Assembly (NCBI RefSeq): GCF_025144465.1
Contig: NZ_CP083553.1
Coordinates: 1,920,001-1,984,000, forward strand
Direction: 5' to 3'
Origin: Leisingera sp. S132
GTDB taxonomy: Bacteria > Pseudomonadota > Alphaproteobacteria > Rhodobacterales > Rhodobacteraceae
Length of the DNA: 64,000 nucleotides
Made by a program: the position numbers and the translations under genes. This document shows, one piece after another, positions 44,856 to 55,399 of the stretch. Below the pieces are notes generated by a model. It was not told where the DNA came from. It did not search any database and saw nothing but the letters and a program-made list of their open reading frames with translations. Position 1 is the first letter of the stretch. Each line of letters opens with the position of its first letter.

Positions 44856-47800
44856 TCTGCTTCTCTCCATCCTTATCGTAGAAGACCGGGTCAACGATCT
44901 TGGCTTTATAGGTCTTGCCGTCTGTCCCCGGGAACTCGATCACTTCACCCATGCGCTTGGGGCCGTGCTTGACCAGGCCCATGGCGATGCCGCGGCCCAG
45001 GGTTGCCGAGTGGTAGGTCGAGGTCACCCGGCCGATCATGTTGCGCTGGCCGTTGGCGTTGACGCCTTCACCCACCGCATAGGCACCGTCCGGCAGCACG
45101 GAACCGTCGACGGTTTCCAGGCCGACCAGCTGCCAGCGGTCCGGATCGACCATGTGGGAGCGCTGTTGCGCACGTTTGCCCAGATAGTCTTCCTTCTTCT
45201 TCGACAGCGCCCAGTGCAGCCCCAGATCCTGCGGGATCACGGTGCCGTCGGTCTCGTCGCCGATCATGATGAAGCCTTTTTCGGCCCGCAGGATGTGCAG
45301 GGTCTCGGTGCCGTAAGGCATGACGCCGAATTCCTTGCCTGCGTCCATCAGCGCATCCCAGAACGCCTGGCCTTCTGAGGCCGCAACCGCGATCTCATAG
45401 GACAACTCGCCCGAGAAGGAGATCCGGTAAGCCCGGGCGTCAAACTCGCCGATCTTTCCGTCACGCCATTCCATGAAGGGCAGCGCCTCTTTCGAGACAT
45501 CCATGCCGCCGCCGGCCGCCGCGTTCAGCTTTTCCAGCACCTTGCGGGCGTTGGGGCCGACAACGGCGATCTGGGCATACTGCTCAGTCACGTTGGCAAC
45601 GTAGACCTTCATGTCCCACCACTCGGTCTGCAGCCACTCTTCCATGTGCCCATGGATACGCTCGGCGCCGCCGGTGGTGGTGTGGCACAGGAAGGTGTCC
45701 TCGTCGATGCGCGCAACCACGCCGTCGTCCATCAGGAAACCGTTCTCGGTGCACATCAGGCCATAGCGGCATTTGCCGACCTTCAGCGTGGACATCATGT
45801 TGGTATAGAGCATGTCCAGGAACTTGCCAGCGTCGGGGCCTTTGACCACCAGCTTGCCCAGGGTCGAGGCGTCCAGCAGGCCAAGGTTCTCGCGGGTGTT
45901 CTTCACCTCGCGGTTCACCGCGGCATGACGGTCTTCACCGGGTTTGGTGATCGCAAACGGACGGCGCCACTGACCAACCGGTTCCCAATCCGCGCCGTTC
46001 TTGTCGAACCAGTCGTAGATCGGCGTCTTGCGCACCGGCTGGAAGATCTCGGCCCGTGCCTCGCCAGCGATCGCGCCCAGCGAGATCGGGTGGTACGGCG
46101 GACGGAAGGTGGTGGTGCCCACCTGCGGGATTTCCGAGTTCAGGCTGTCGGCCAGAATGGCCAGGCCGTTGATGTTCGAAAGCTTGCCCTGGTCGGTCGC
46201 CATACCCAGCGTGGTGTAACGCTTGGTGTGCTCGACGCTCTCATAGCCTTCGCGCGCAGCCAGCTGCACGTCCGACACTTTCACGTCGTTCTGGTAGTCC
46301 AGCCAGGACTTCATGCGCAGCTTGATGTCCGCCTTGGCCGGCATCAGCCAGACCGCTTCCATCTGCGCTTCCGCTTCGGTCTCGCCCTTGGCAGCCGCAA
46401 CGGATTTCGCCGGGAAGCCAGCCGCTTCAGCTGCCTTGGCACCAGCAGCTGCTGCATCTTCCAGCAGCGCGCCCAGGCCAAACTCGCCGTTTGCGGCACC
46501 TGCCGGAACCACAAAGCCGTTACCGTCGTGGCCCAGCGGCGGACGGGAGGCGTCGGGGCGGAAGTTAGCGTTCTGCTCGTCCCAGATCAGCTTGCCGCCG
46601 CAGTGGGACCACAGGTGCACCACCGGCGACCAGCCGCCGGACATGGCAACTGCATCGGCCTGCACAGTCTCACGCGCGCCGCCTTCGCCGTTCTGGGCGC
46701 AGATGGCGACCTCGGTCACGCATTTGCCGTCCTTCACCTTGGCGATGGCGCGGCCCAGCTCAACGCGGATGCCCTTTTCGCGGACCGCTTCCATCAGCGC
46801 GCCGCCGCCGGTTTCGCGGGTGTCGACCACGCGCACCACTTCGACGCCAGCCTCATGCAGCACCAGCGCTGTGCGGTAGGCATCGTCGTTGTTGGTGGCA
46901 ACCACGACCTTCTGGCCCGGGTTGATGCCCCAGTTCACCACATAGTCGCGCATCGAAGCCGCCAGCATCACGCCGGGAACATCGTTGCCTGCAAAGGACA
47001 GCGGGCGTTCGATTGCACCGGTTGCGGTGACGATCTGGGAGGCACGGATCCGCCATAGACGGTGGCGCGGGCCGCCCTGGCCCGGCGCGTGGTCGGTCAG
47101 GCGCTCATAGCCCAGTGCATAGCCGTGGTCATAGACGCCGGAGCCCATGCAGCGGTCACGGAGCGTAACGTTGTCCATGCCGCGCAGTTCGGCCAGGGTC
47201 TTTTCGATCCAGACCTCGGGCGCTTCACCGTCGATGGTGCCGCCGTCGACCGGCGCGCGGCCGCCCCAGTAGTTGTTCTGCTCCAACACCAGAACCTTGG
47301 CGCCCGAGCTGGCTGCCGCCTTGGCCGCTTGCAGACCGGCAACACCGCCGCCGATGACCAGCACATCTGCAAAGAAGTAGAAGTGCTCGTAGGTGTCGGC
47401 GTCCTTCAGTTCCTTGTCGGGCGCAGCGCCCAGACCTGCGGACTTCCGGATGATCGGCTCATAGACGTGTTTCCACAGCGGGCGCGGGTGGATGAACATC
47501 TTGTAGTAGAAGCCGGCAGTCAGGAAGCGGCTGAGCTTGTTGTTGATCGACAGAACGTCGAACTCCAGGCTCGGCCAGTGGTTCTGCGACTGCGCGGTCA
47601 GGCCCGAGAACAGCTCGGTGGTGGTGGCGCGCTGGTTCGGCTCATACCGGTCGCCCACACCCAGCTGCATCAGCGCATTGGGCTCTTCCGAGCCGGATGC
47701 GACAACGCCGCGCGGGCGGTGGTATTTGAAAGAGCGGCCCATCATCACCTGGCCATTGGCCAGCAGAGCGGATGCGAGCGTATCGCCGGCATAACCCTGC

Positions 47801-47880
47801 ATGGATTTGCCGTTGAAGGTGAAGGCGATCTGTTTGGAGCGGTCGATCAGCCGGCCGTGTTTGGCAAGACGCGTGCTCAT
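44848..47880 (-). CDS. soxA: Sarcosine oxidase subunit alpha
   Basis: 1010 residues. It oxidises sarcosine to glycine with methylene transfer to tetrahydrofolate together with SoxB. Order of domains: a 2Fe-2S-like N-terminal fold (KQIAFTFNGKSMQGYAGDTLASALLANG), an NAD-binding disulfide-oxidoreductase domain (DVLVIGGGVAGLQAAKAAASSG), and a C-terminal GcvT-like folate domain from about residue 620 (GLLDASTLGKLVVKGPDAGKFLDML). Operon order B-D-A-G is the standard one. It follows soxD by 49 bases. Confidence 0.97.
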   Translation of the reverse strand: MSTRLAKHGRLIDRSKQIAFTFNGKSMQGYAGDTLASALLANGQVMMGRSFKYHRPRGVVASGSEEPNALMQLGVGDRYEPNQRATTTELFSGLTAQSQNHWPSLEFDVLSINNKLSRFLTAGFYYKMFIHPRPLWKHVYEPIIRKSAGLGAAPDKELKDADTYEHFYFFADVLVIGGGVAGLQAAKAAASSGAKVLVLEQNNYWGGRAPVDGGTIDGEAPEVWIEKTLAELRGMDNVTLRDRCMGSGVYDHGYALGYERLTDHAPGQGGPRHRLWRIRASQIVTATGAIERPLSFAGNDVPGVMLAASMRDYVVNWGINPGQKVVVATNNDDAYRTALVLHEAGVEVVRVVDTRETGGGALMEAVREKGIRVELGRAIAKVKDGKCVTEVAICAQNGEGGARETVQADAVAMSGGWSPVVHLWSHCGGKLIWDEQNANFRPDASRPPLGHDGNGFVVPAGAANGEFGLGALLEDAAAAGAKAAEAAGFPAKSVAAAKGETEAEAQMEAVWLMPAKADIKLRMKSWLDYQNDVKVSDVQLAAREGYESVEHTKRYTTLGMATDQGKLSNINGLAILADSLNSEIPQVGTTTFRPPYHPISLGAIAGEARAEIFQPVRKTPIYDWFDKNGADWEPVGQWRRPFAITKPGEDRHAAVNREVKNTRENLGLLDASTLGKLVVKGPDAGKFLDMLYTNMMSTLKVGKCRYGLMCTENGFLMDDGVVARIDEDTFLCHTTTGGAERIHGHMEEWLQTEWWDMKVYVANVTEQYAQIAVVGPNARKVLEKLNAAAGGGMDVSKEALPFMEWRDGKIGEFDARAYRISFSGELSYEIAVAASEGQAFWDALMDAGKEFGVMPYGTETLHILRAEKGFIMIGDETDGTVIPQDLGLHWALSKKKEDYLGKRAQQRSHMVDPDRWQLVGLETVDGSVLPDGAYAVGEGVNANGQRNMIGRVTSTYHSATLGRGIAMGLVKHGPKRMGEVIEFPGTDGKTYKAKIVDPVFYDKDGEKQNV

Positions 47881-47929
47881 GGGCGCAGACCTTTCAAGAG
47901 AAAAGCGGGTGTTTCAATCAGGCGGCGGT

Positions 47930-48271
47930 TCATTTCTTGCCGTCCGCAAATTCACGCCAGGTCCAGCCCGGGCGTTTGGCAGCGATCTTGTCCAGGATCT
48001 CCTGCGTCGGCACAGAGGTCTGCGCGGTGTAGGTGCCAAAGACCTCCAGTGTCATGGTGCAGCGGGCGGCGTGGAACCACTTGCCGCAGCCGTTGGCGTG
48101 GCGCCAGCGTTCAAAGTGAACGCCTTTGGGGTTTTCGCGCATGAACAGGTAGTCATGGAACTCTTCATCCGAGGAGCCGGGGCCAAAGCGCTTCAGATGC
48201 GCTTCGCCGCCCGCGGCCAGTTCGGTTTCTTCGGCTTTGACGCCGCAATAGGGGCATTCAAGGATCAGCAT
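47930..48271 (-). CDS. soxD: Sarcosine oxidase subunit delta
   Basis: 113 residues, small zinc-binding subunit. Zinc ligands expected near the N terminus are visible in LECPYCGVKAEETE and in RHANGCGKWFHAARC. It stabilises the SoxABG complex. It lies between soxB (33 bases upstream) and soxA. Confidence 0.95.
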   Translation of the reverse strand: MLILECPYCGVKAEETELAAGGEAHLKRFGPGSSDEEFHDYLFMRENPKGVHFERWRHANGCGKWFHAARCTMTLEVFGTYTAQTSVPTQEILDKIAAKRPGWTWREFADGKK

Positions 48272-48304
48272 GGTGCTTGCTCCGTAAAATTGAATTCTGC
48301 AGCG

Positions 48305-49549
48305 TTAGTGCGCCACACCGGCGGCGACGCTCTCGTCGATGAACTTGCCTTCCTTGAAGCGCATCATCGAGAACTCCTCGGTCAGCGGCGAATGGCCGGT
48401 GGCCATCAGTTCCGCCATCGCCCAGCCGGAGCCCGGGATCGCCTTGAAGCCGCCGGTGCCCCAGCCTGCGTTGATAAAGCAGTTCTGGACCGGGGTCTTG
48501 GAGATCAGCGGCGAACGGTCGCCGGTCACATCCACGATGCCGCCCCACTGGCGCAGCATCTTCAGGCGGCTGACCATCGGGAAGGTTTCGACCAGGGCGC
48601 GCACGGTTTCCTCGATATGGTGGAACGAACCGCGCTGGGTGTAGTTGTTGAACCCGTCGGTGCCGCCGCCGATGACCATCTCGCCCTTGTCGGACTGGGA
48701 CATGTAGCCGTGCACGGTGTTGGCCATCACAACCACGTCCATACAGGGTTTGATCGGCTCGGACACCATCGCCTGCAGGGCAACGGATTCCATCGGCAGA
48801 CGGAAGCCCGCCATTTCCGACAGCACCGAGGCGTTGCCGGCCACGATCATGCCCAGCTTGTCGCAGTCGATCGGGCCTTTGGAGGTGTCGACACCCACGG
48901 TGCGGCCGTTCTCGGTGCGCACGCCGGTGACTTCGCACTTCTGGATGATGTCCATGCCCATGTCGGAACATGCACGCGCATAGCCCCAGGCCACTGCATC
49001 GTGGCGGGCAGTGCCGCCGCGTTCCTGGTAAAGGCCGCCCAGCACCGGGTAACGCGGGCCGTGCAGGTTGATGATCGGCACGATCTCCTTGACGCGCTCC
49101 GGAGTGATCCACTCGGTCTGCACACCCTGCTGCTGGTTGGCATGCGCGGTACGCTTGTAGCCGCGGATCTCATGCTCGGTCTGGGCCAGCATGATCACGC
49201 CGCGCGGGCTGAACATCACGTTGTAGTTCAGGTCCTGCGACATGGTCTCATACAGGCTGCGCGCCTTCTCATAGATCGCAGCCGAGGGATCCTGCAGGTA
49301 GTTCGAGCGGATGATGGTGGTGTTCCGGCCCGTATTGCCGCCACCCAGCCAGCCTTTCTCGATAATTGCGACATTGGTAATGCCGAAGTTCTTACCCAGG
49401 TAGTAGGCAGTGGCGAGGCCATGCCCGCCCGCACCCACGATGACGACATCGTAGTGGCGTTTGGGTTCCGGCGAGCGCCAGGCGCGCTCCCATCCGGTGT
49501 GATAGCGCAGGGCTTCCCGCGCGACAGCAAAGACTGAATAGCGTTTCAT
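48305..49549 (-). CDS. soxB: Sarcosine oxidase subunit beta
   Basis: 414 residues, an FAD-dependent D-amino-acid-oxidase-fold subunit. Nucleotide-binding motif DVVIVGAGGHGLATAYYLGKN, then GGGNTGRNTTIIRSNY; the expected substrate-side motifs occur in FINAGWGTGGFKAIPGSGWAMAELM. It holds FAD and covalent FMN at the alpha-beta interface. It is the first gene of the leftward operon soxBDAG. Sarcosine arises from glycine betaine, which fits a DMSP/betaine-using marine bacterium. Confidence 0.97.
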   Translation of the reverse strand: MKRYSVFAVAREALRYHTGWERAWRSPEPKRHYDVVIVGAGGHGLATAYYLGKNFGITNVAIIEKGWLGGGNTGRNTTIIRSNYLQDPSAAIYEKARSLYETMSQDLNYNVMFSPRGVIMLAQTEHEIRGYKRTAHANQQQGVQTEWITPERVKEIVPIINLHGPRYPVLGGLYQERGGTARHDAVAWGYARACSDMGMDIIQKCEVTGVRTENGRTVGVDTSKGPIDCDKLGMIVAGNASVLSEMAGFRLPMESVALQAMVSEPIKPCMDVVVMANTVHGYMSQSDKGEMVIGGGTDGFNNYTQRGSFHHIEETVRALVETFPMVSRLKMLRQWGGIVDVTGDRSPLISKTPVQNCFINAGWGTGGFKAIPGSGWAMAELMATGHSPLTEEFSMMRFKEGKFIDESVAAGVAH

Positions 49550-49737
49550 GAGCGAATCCGATGGTTCGTGTCTGATAGCGGGTATGCCCGAAACGCATGG
49601 CTGACCAGTGCCGTTTATCGCCCTGTTTCTGCGTTATTGCGACATATCCAGATGGCGCATTGCGGCATCCCGCGGCAGATTGGCTCTTTTGTTCGCCCCG
49701 CCCCGCATATAGATGAAAACCAAACTTCGGAGACGGC

Positions 49738-50976
49738 ATGATTTTCTGGACAGTCACCGCCCTCATCGCCTTTGCGGCCGCGCTGCTGCTGGCAATGATC
49801 ATCATTCGCGCCCGTGAGCAAGGCGAACCTGCCGCGGCCTACGACCTGCGGGTCTACCGCCAGCAACTGCGCGAGGTTGACAAGGATCTGGCCCGCGGCG
49901 TCATCGCCGAAGCCGACGCGGACCGCATCCGCACTGAGATCTCGCGCCGCATCCTGGCCGCCGACGCGCAGCTGCAGAAGCGCAAGTCCGGCCCCGCCCA
50001 GCCCCGCGCCCTGTCGCTGGGCTTTGCCATTGCCACTGCGCTGCTGATCACCGGCGGCACCCTGGGCCTCTACTGGCAGCTGGGTGCGCCGGGCTATGGC
50101 GATCTGGGCCTGCAGGACCGTATCCGGCTGGCGGGCGAGCGCGCCGAAAACCGCCCCTCGCAGGCTGAGGCCGAGGCAGAAATACCGGAAATCCAGCGGC
50201 CCGAGGTGGAAGAGGGCTACATCAAACTGGTCGAACAGCTGCGCAAAACCGCAGGCGAGCGCGAAGATGACGCCCGCGGCCAGGCCCTGCTGGCCCAGCA
50301 CGAGGCCAACCTTGGAAACTTCAAGGCCGCTTATGAAGCCAAGGCAAACTACATCCGCCTGGCCGACGGCAAGGTGAACGCCCGCGACTTCACTGAACTG
50401 GCCGAGCTCAAGATCATGGCGGCCGGCGGCTATGTCTCGCCCGAGGCGCAGACCGACCTGCAAAAAGCCCGCGCCATTGACCCGAGCCACGGGCCTGCCC
50501 GTTATTACTGGGGCCTGATGCTGGGCCAGATCGGCCGCCCGGACCTCGCCTACCGCGAATGGGCCGCAACCCTGCGCGACGGCCCTGCAGACGCCCTGTG
50601 GGTCAAGGGCATTCAGGGTCAGATCGAGGAAATGGCCTTCCGCGCCGGTGTCGAATACCGCCCGATCACGCCCGGCGGCGGCACTGCCCCCGCCCTGCCC
50701 GGCCCCAGTGCTGAAGACATGGCCGGCGCAAGCGAACTCAGCCCTGAAGAGCAGCAGGAGATGATCCGCGGCATGGTCACCCGCCTGTCGGACCGGCTGG
50801 CAACCGAGGGCGGAAGTGCCGAGGAATGGGCCCGCCTGATCGGCGCCCTGTCGGTGCTTGGCGAAACCGAGCGGGCCCGCACCGTTTATGACGAGGCCCG
50901 CGGCGCCTTTGAGGCCGACGCAGAGGCCCTGGCGCTCCTGGAAACTATCGCTGCACAGGCAGGACTGACAGAATGA
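49738..50976 (+). CDS. ccmI: Cytochrome c-type biogenesis protein CcmI
   Basis: 412 residues. The first two hydrophobic segments (IFWTVTALIAFAAALLLAMIIIRA and a second near residues 95-118, ALSLGFAIATALLITGGTLGLY) and the intervening leucine-zipper-like loop YDLRVYRQQLREVDKDLARGVI define CcmI. The periplasmic C-terminal part contains TPR repeats that hold apocytochromes for haem attachment. It stands apart from the ccmABCDG genes at 16-19 kb. Coupled to ruvX by an ATGA overlap. Confidence 0.93.
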   Translation: MIFWTVTALIAFAAALLLAMIIIRAREQGEPAAAYDLRVYRQQLREVDKDLARGVIAEADADRIRTEISRRILAADAQLQKRKSGPAQPRALSLGFAIATALLITGGTLGLYWQLGAPGYGDLGLQDRIRLAGERAENRPSQAEAEAEIPEIQRPEVEEGYIKLVEQLRKTAGEREDDARGQALLAQHEANLGNFKAAYEAKANYIRLADGKVNARDFTELAELKIMAAGGYVSPEAQTDLQKARAIDPSHGPARYYWGLMLGQIGRPDLAYREWAATLRDGPADALWVKGIQGQIEEMAFRAGVEYRPITPGGGTAPALPGPSAEDMAGASELSPEEQQEMIRGMVTRLSDRLATEGGSAEEWARLIGALSVLGETERARTVYDEARGAFEADAEALALLETIAAQAGLTE

Positions 50977-51446
50977 TCCACGACGCCTTTGAAGATTTCG
51001 CCGCTGCCCTTCCGCCGATGCAAGCACTGATGGGGCTGGACCTGGGCACCAAGACCATTGGCGTTGCCGTCTCGGACCGCATTGGCGCGGTGGCGACGCC
51101 GCTGGAAACCGTGAAGCGCAAGAAGTTCTCGGCAGACGCTGCACGCCTCCTGGAAATCATCCAAACCCGCGACATCAGCGGCATCATCCTCGGCCTGCCC
51201 CGCAACATGGACGGGTCTGAGGGCCCGCGCTGCCAGTCCACCCGCGCCTTTGCCCGCAATCTGGGCCAGCTCACCGATCTGCCGATCAGCTTCTGGGACG
51301 AGCGCCTCAGCACCGTGGCGGCAGAAAAAGCGCTTCTTGAGGCAGATACGACACGCAAACGCCGCGCAGAGGTTATCGACCACGTCGCGGCCTCCTATAT
51401 TCTCCAAGGCGCATTGGACCGGATGCGGCATTTGAAGAACGGGTAA
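50973..51446 (+). CDS. ruvX: Putative Holliday-junction resolvase-like endonuclease RuvX (YqgF)
   Basis: 157 residues. The RNase H-like fold motifs are present: LMGLDLGTKTIGVAVSD (first catalytic Asp), GIILGLPRNMDGSEGPRC, ISFWDERLSTVAAEK (Glu/Asp) and VIDHVAASYILQ (last Asp). RuvX processes the 16S rRNA 5' end in Escherichia coli. It is coupled to ccmI by four bases and followed immediately by the DUF1289 gene. Confidence 0.93.
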   Translation: MIHDAFEDFAAALPPMQALMGLDLGTKTIGVAVSDRIGAVATPLETVKRKKFSADAARLLEIIQTRDISGIILGLPRNMDGSEGPRCQSTRAFARNLGQLTDLPISFWDERLSTVAAEKALLEADTTRKRRAEVIDHVAASYILQGALDRMRHLKNG

Positions 51447-51683
51447 ATGATGACTGACGACGTTTGGAAACGGGACGAGATCCAGTCCCCCTGCATCAAG
51501 ATCTGCGTCGTCCACCCCGAGGCCCGCATCTGCACCGGTTGCTACCGCTCCATCGACGAAATCCGCGACTGGTCGAAAATGACCAACGAGGAGCGCACAG
51601 GCATCATGAACGACCTCCCCGACCGCGCCGGCAAACTGGTCAAGCGCCGCGGCGGCCGTGGCGCGAGGTTAAAGCGCAGCTAA
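51447..51683 (+). CDS. DUF1289 domain protein
   Basis: 78 residues, starting at ATG 51447 right after the ruvX stop (a second ATG follows at 51450). The family core is intact: SPCIKICVVHPEARICTGCYRSIDEIRDWSKM with four conserved cysteines (C16/C20-type and C29/C32-type), followed by a basic tail LVKRRGGRGARLKRS. The cysteines suggest a small metal-binding protein. Function unknown. It is the last gene of the ccmI-ruvX operon. Confidence 0.88.
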   Translation: MMTDDVWKRDEIQSPCIKICVVHPEARICTGCYRSIDEIRDWSKMTNEERTGIMNDLPDRAGKLVKRRGGRGARLKRS

Positions 51684-51737
51684 CGCGGCGCACTGCGGGG
51701 TAAGTCTCTGTCAATCATGCGGAATAAGTACTGACCC

Positions 51738-51759
51738 AATGTTTCGCGCGCGAAACATT
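51738..51759. repeat. Perfect 22-bp palindrome
   Basis: Each half reads AATGTTTCGCG and the second half is its exact reverse complement, with no spacer. It lies in a 283-base gap between DUF1289 and the SUFU gene. No T-run follows, so it is not an obvious terminator. It could be a protein-binding site or a cruciform-forming sequence. Confidence 0.6.
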
Positions 51760-51966
51760 TAGGCAGAACTGCTGACCTATTTGGCCAGTGTGTCAATCTG
51801 CCTTCGTGGTCGCCAAAACCTTTTGATTCTTGTGGGGACTCACTCCTCATTTTCTTTTTACATGCTAAGACTGAAGCGGTTGCAAACCGGAATTTCCCCG
51901 GGATCCGCAACCGGAAACCAATCAGGATTCTGGCCAGGCAAATGGTCACCCAGATGGAAGAAACAC

Positions 51967-52506
51967 GTGTCAGAGATTTTTGAATATTATCAGTCATTGC
52001 TTGGGACACCGGCTCGGCATGCTGAGTTCAAAACCGCTGAGGGGTGTATCGTTCAAGTTCTGAAGTGGGAGCAAGGGCAAACTGATGAGGGTGTTACAAT
52101 GTATGCAACGATTGGAGGCAACAGTAACCTAAAGAATGCCGAGCAAGGTTGCGAGTTTTTTATCGGGCTTACACCTAAGGTGGACGACATCGCCGAAACA
52201 CTTGCGGAGGCGGCACTTCACGGATGCGGTACATCAGCCATACCAAGCAGTGGGAGCACGATTACCCTCACCCAAGCGCTTTGGTCCGGGACTACTGCTA
52301 AGACTCTTATGTTCTCAGATGGTTGTGAAATCATTCCCCCGATGAACAGGTCTGATGGAACACAGGTAATTTTTCTACAGCTAGTCCCGCTTTTCCCAGC
52401 AGAACTTGCATATAAATCCGCAAATGGCGAAGAGGCGCTGTGGCAACGGTTTGAGGCGCTTGATGTCCCTTATTGGGATTCTCAAAGGGCCTGCGCATTT
52501 TCATAA
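51967..52506 (+). CDS. Suppressor-of-fused (SUFU) domain protein
   Basis: 179 residues from GTG 51967 with GGAAGAAA just upstream; longer readings from 51781 have no family match at the N terminus. The SUFU pattern includes CEFFIGLTPKVDDIAETLAEAA, then STITLTQALW and CEIIPPMNRSDGTQVIFLQLVPLFPAELAYK. Bacterial SUFU domains often occur as immunity or accessory proteins beside toxins; no toxin is visible here. Base composition is distinctly more AT-rich than all adjacent genes, which suggests horizontal acquisition. It has no operon partner. Confidence 0.72.
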   Translation: MSEIFEYYQSLLGTPARHAEFKTAEGCIVQVLKWEQGQTDEGVTMYATIGGNSNLKNAEQGCEFFIGLTPKVDDIAETLAEAALHGCGTSAIPSSGSTITLTQALWSGTTAKTLMFSDGCEIIPPMNRSDGTQVIFLQLVPLFPAELAYKSANGEEALWQRFEALDVPYWDSQRACAFS

Positions 52507-52585
52507 ACAGGCGTGGATTTGAAACCGCGCCAGCCAGTTCACAACGACAATCATAGGTCAAAAACTGCTTGTCGTTACGGGCTTC

Positions 52586-53383
52586 CTACTCCTCCGCCAG
52601 CCACTCCTTGGTCCAATCCCCCAGCTCCGGGCGGAAATAGGCAATCATACGCCCCTCCTCCGGCGCCGATGCCCCCTCGCCCCAGGGCGCAACCCCGTGC
52701 AGACAGAGGCGGTGCATCAGATAGCTCTCACCGGGCTTCGCGTGCACGGTGATCCGCGGGCAGGTCTCGAACACCTCGGCGCGGGCCGCCGTATAGGCAT
52801 CGGTCACATCCACCTCCGCCCAGTCCGAATGCGGCACGCCCTCGAATGCATCAGCAAAGGCGCGGCGCATGATCCTGTGACTGCCCTCCCAGATCACCAG
52901 CGGCGAGGCATCGGGACTGCTTTCATTCAGCGGAATGCCCAGCACCCAGGCATGCGGCTCCTCCACCTTGCGGCGGCGGTGCTCACCGTACATTTTAACC
53001 CCGTCCACATGCGCCGCATCACGTTTGACGCGGTAGCGGAAGGCGGCCTCGCCCTCACCCGGGCGCGGGCGCGGATAGCCGGGAAAGACCGAGGACACCT
53101 GCGCCCGGTGCAGCTCGGGGATCGGGCCGAGGTGCTGCGTGATGAAGTCCACCGGCGCCCCAGACAGCGGCGGCCCATCCGGCAACCGCCCGGTGGCATC
53201 ATTCGGCAGCGCATCAACGCCGATGAACCAGGTCCGCTCGCATTGGAACCATTCGGCACAGGCTGGATCGTCCAGCGCCCGCACCCCATGCTGCAGCGCA
53301 TCCGCTGCCCAGGCTGCGATCTGCGCATCGTGGACAAAGCGCACCCAGCCCTTGTCCTGGAATTGTTCGAACTGCTTGGTCAT
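52586..53383 (-). CDS. Phytanoyl-CoA dioxygenase (PhyH) family protein
   Basis: 265 residues, an Fe(II)/2-oxoglutarate dioxygenase fold. The iron ligands are the HxD in AAHVDGVKMYG and a distal His in YLMHRLCLHGVAPW; an Arg for 2-oxoglutarate is in RMIAYFRPEL. The family includes ectoine and halogenated-compound hydroxylases as well as phytanoyl-CoA hydroxylase; the substrate is not predictable. Starts 5 bases before the next gene's stop (53388), so it forms a leftward pair with the TauE/SafE gene. Confidence 0.82.
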   Translation of the reverse strand: MTKQFEQFQDKGWVRFVHDAQIAAWAADALQHGVRALDDPACAEWFQCERTWFIGVDALPNDATGRLPDGPPLSGAPVDFITQHLGPIPELHRAQVSSVFPGYPRPRPGEGEAAFRYRVKRDAAHVDGVKMYGEHRRRKVEEPHAWVLGIPLNESSPDASPLVIWEGSHRIMRRAFADAFEGVPHSDWAEVDVTDAYTAARAEVFETCPRITVHAKPGESYLMHRLCLHGVAPWGEGASAPEEGRMIAYFRPELGDWTKEWLAEE

Positions 53384-53387
53384 GCTC

Positions 53388-54242
53388 TTAGTATCCGAAA
53401 GCTTTGCGCAGCATATTGAGTGCCACCAGCACCAGAAACGCGCCGAACACCCGTTTCAGCGGTTTGGGGTCCATCGCATGGGCCAGCTTCACTCCCCAAG
53501 GCGCTGTAATCAGCGTCATGGCGATCACGATAAAGAACGCCACCAGATTGACCGCGCCGATGGTGAAGGGCGGCCGCGCAGCCGGGCCTATCTCCAGCAG
53601 CAGAAAGCCCGCAACAGACGGAACCGCAATGATCACGCCAAACCCCGCGGCGGTCGCCACCGCGCGGTGCACCGCCACCCCGTGCAAGGTCATCAGCGGC
53701 ACCCCAAAGCTGCCGCCGCCAATCCCCATCAGCACCGACAGGAATCCGACGGCCGGCGACAGCGCCATCCGTCTAGCCCCCTTGGGCATTTCTTCTGCCA
53801 GCCGCCACTCGGACCGGCCCAGCCCCAGATAACAGCCAATCACCAGCGCCAGACCGCCAAAGACGCCTTGCAGCACGGTGGAGCGCAGGGCAGAGGCCGC
53901 CAGCACGCCGACAACAGCCCCCAGCGCAATGCCAATCCCCCAGCTGCGCAGGATCTCCCAGTCCACCGCGCCCTTCTTGTTGTGGCTCATGACCGAGCGC
54001 AGTGAGGTCACGATGATTGTCGCCAGCGAGGTCGCAAGGCAGATCTGCATCAGCTGATCGCCGCCATAGCCCAGGGTCTGGAAGGCATAGAAAAAGGCAG
54101 GCACCAGCACGATGCCGCCGCCCACGCCCAGAAGTCCCGCCAGAACGCCTGCAAAGGCGCCGATCACCACCAGCAGGCCTGCCATCTGCATCAGCAATGC
54201 CGGCTCCGGCCACAGAACAGAAGTCAAGGCTGGATCAGTCAT
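53388..54242 (-). CDS. Sulfite exporter TauE/SafE family permease (second copy)
   Basis: 284 residues from ATG 54242. The two Gly-rich repeats are LAGLLGVGGGIVLVPAFFYAF and LSVLMGIGGGSFGVPLMTLHG, separated by hydrophobic segments. It differs in length and sequence from the copy at 19518. It probably exports a small sulfonate or organic acid. The upstream gap to dusA is 87 bases. Confidence 0.9.
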   Translation of the reverse strand: MTDPALTSVLWPEPALLMQMAGLLVVIGAFAGVLAGLLGVGGGIVLVPAFFYAFQTLGYGGDQLMQICLATSLATIIVTSLRSVMSHNKKGAVDWEILRSWGIGIALGAVVGVLAASALRSTVLQGVFGGLALVIGCYLGLGRSEWRLAEEMPKGARRMALSPAVGFLSVLMGIGGGSFGVPLMTLHGVAVHRAVATAAGFGVIIAVPSVAGFLLLEIGPAARPPFTIGAVNLVAFFIVIAMTLITAPWGVKLAHAMDPKPLKRVFGAFLVLVALNMLRKAFGY

Positions 54243-54329
54243 GCGGGGCACCTCGGGGTCTTGCGTCTTTGGCAAAGGGTTAGCCGCCGTGCGCAGCCAG
54301 CACAAGGCACTAGCCTGTGAGGCATCCGG

Positions 54330-55352
<1,023 letters not shown>

Positions 55353-55399
55353 GCCATCTGCCCATTCTCAGTCTGTTTTTGCTTGTTTTTGCCCATTTT

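Noticed and set aside
47801-49537. Open frame on the plus strand opposite soxB and soxD
   Set aside because: Shadow of soxBD; no plausible start and no family.
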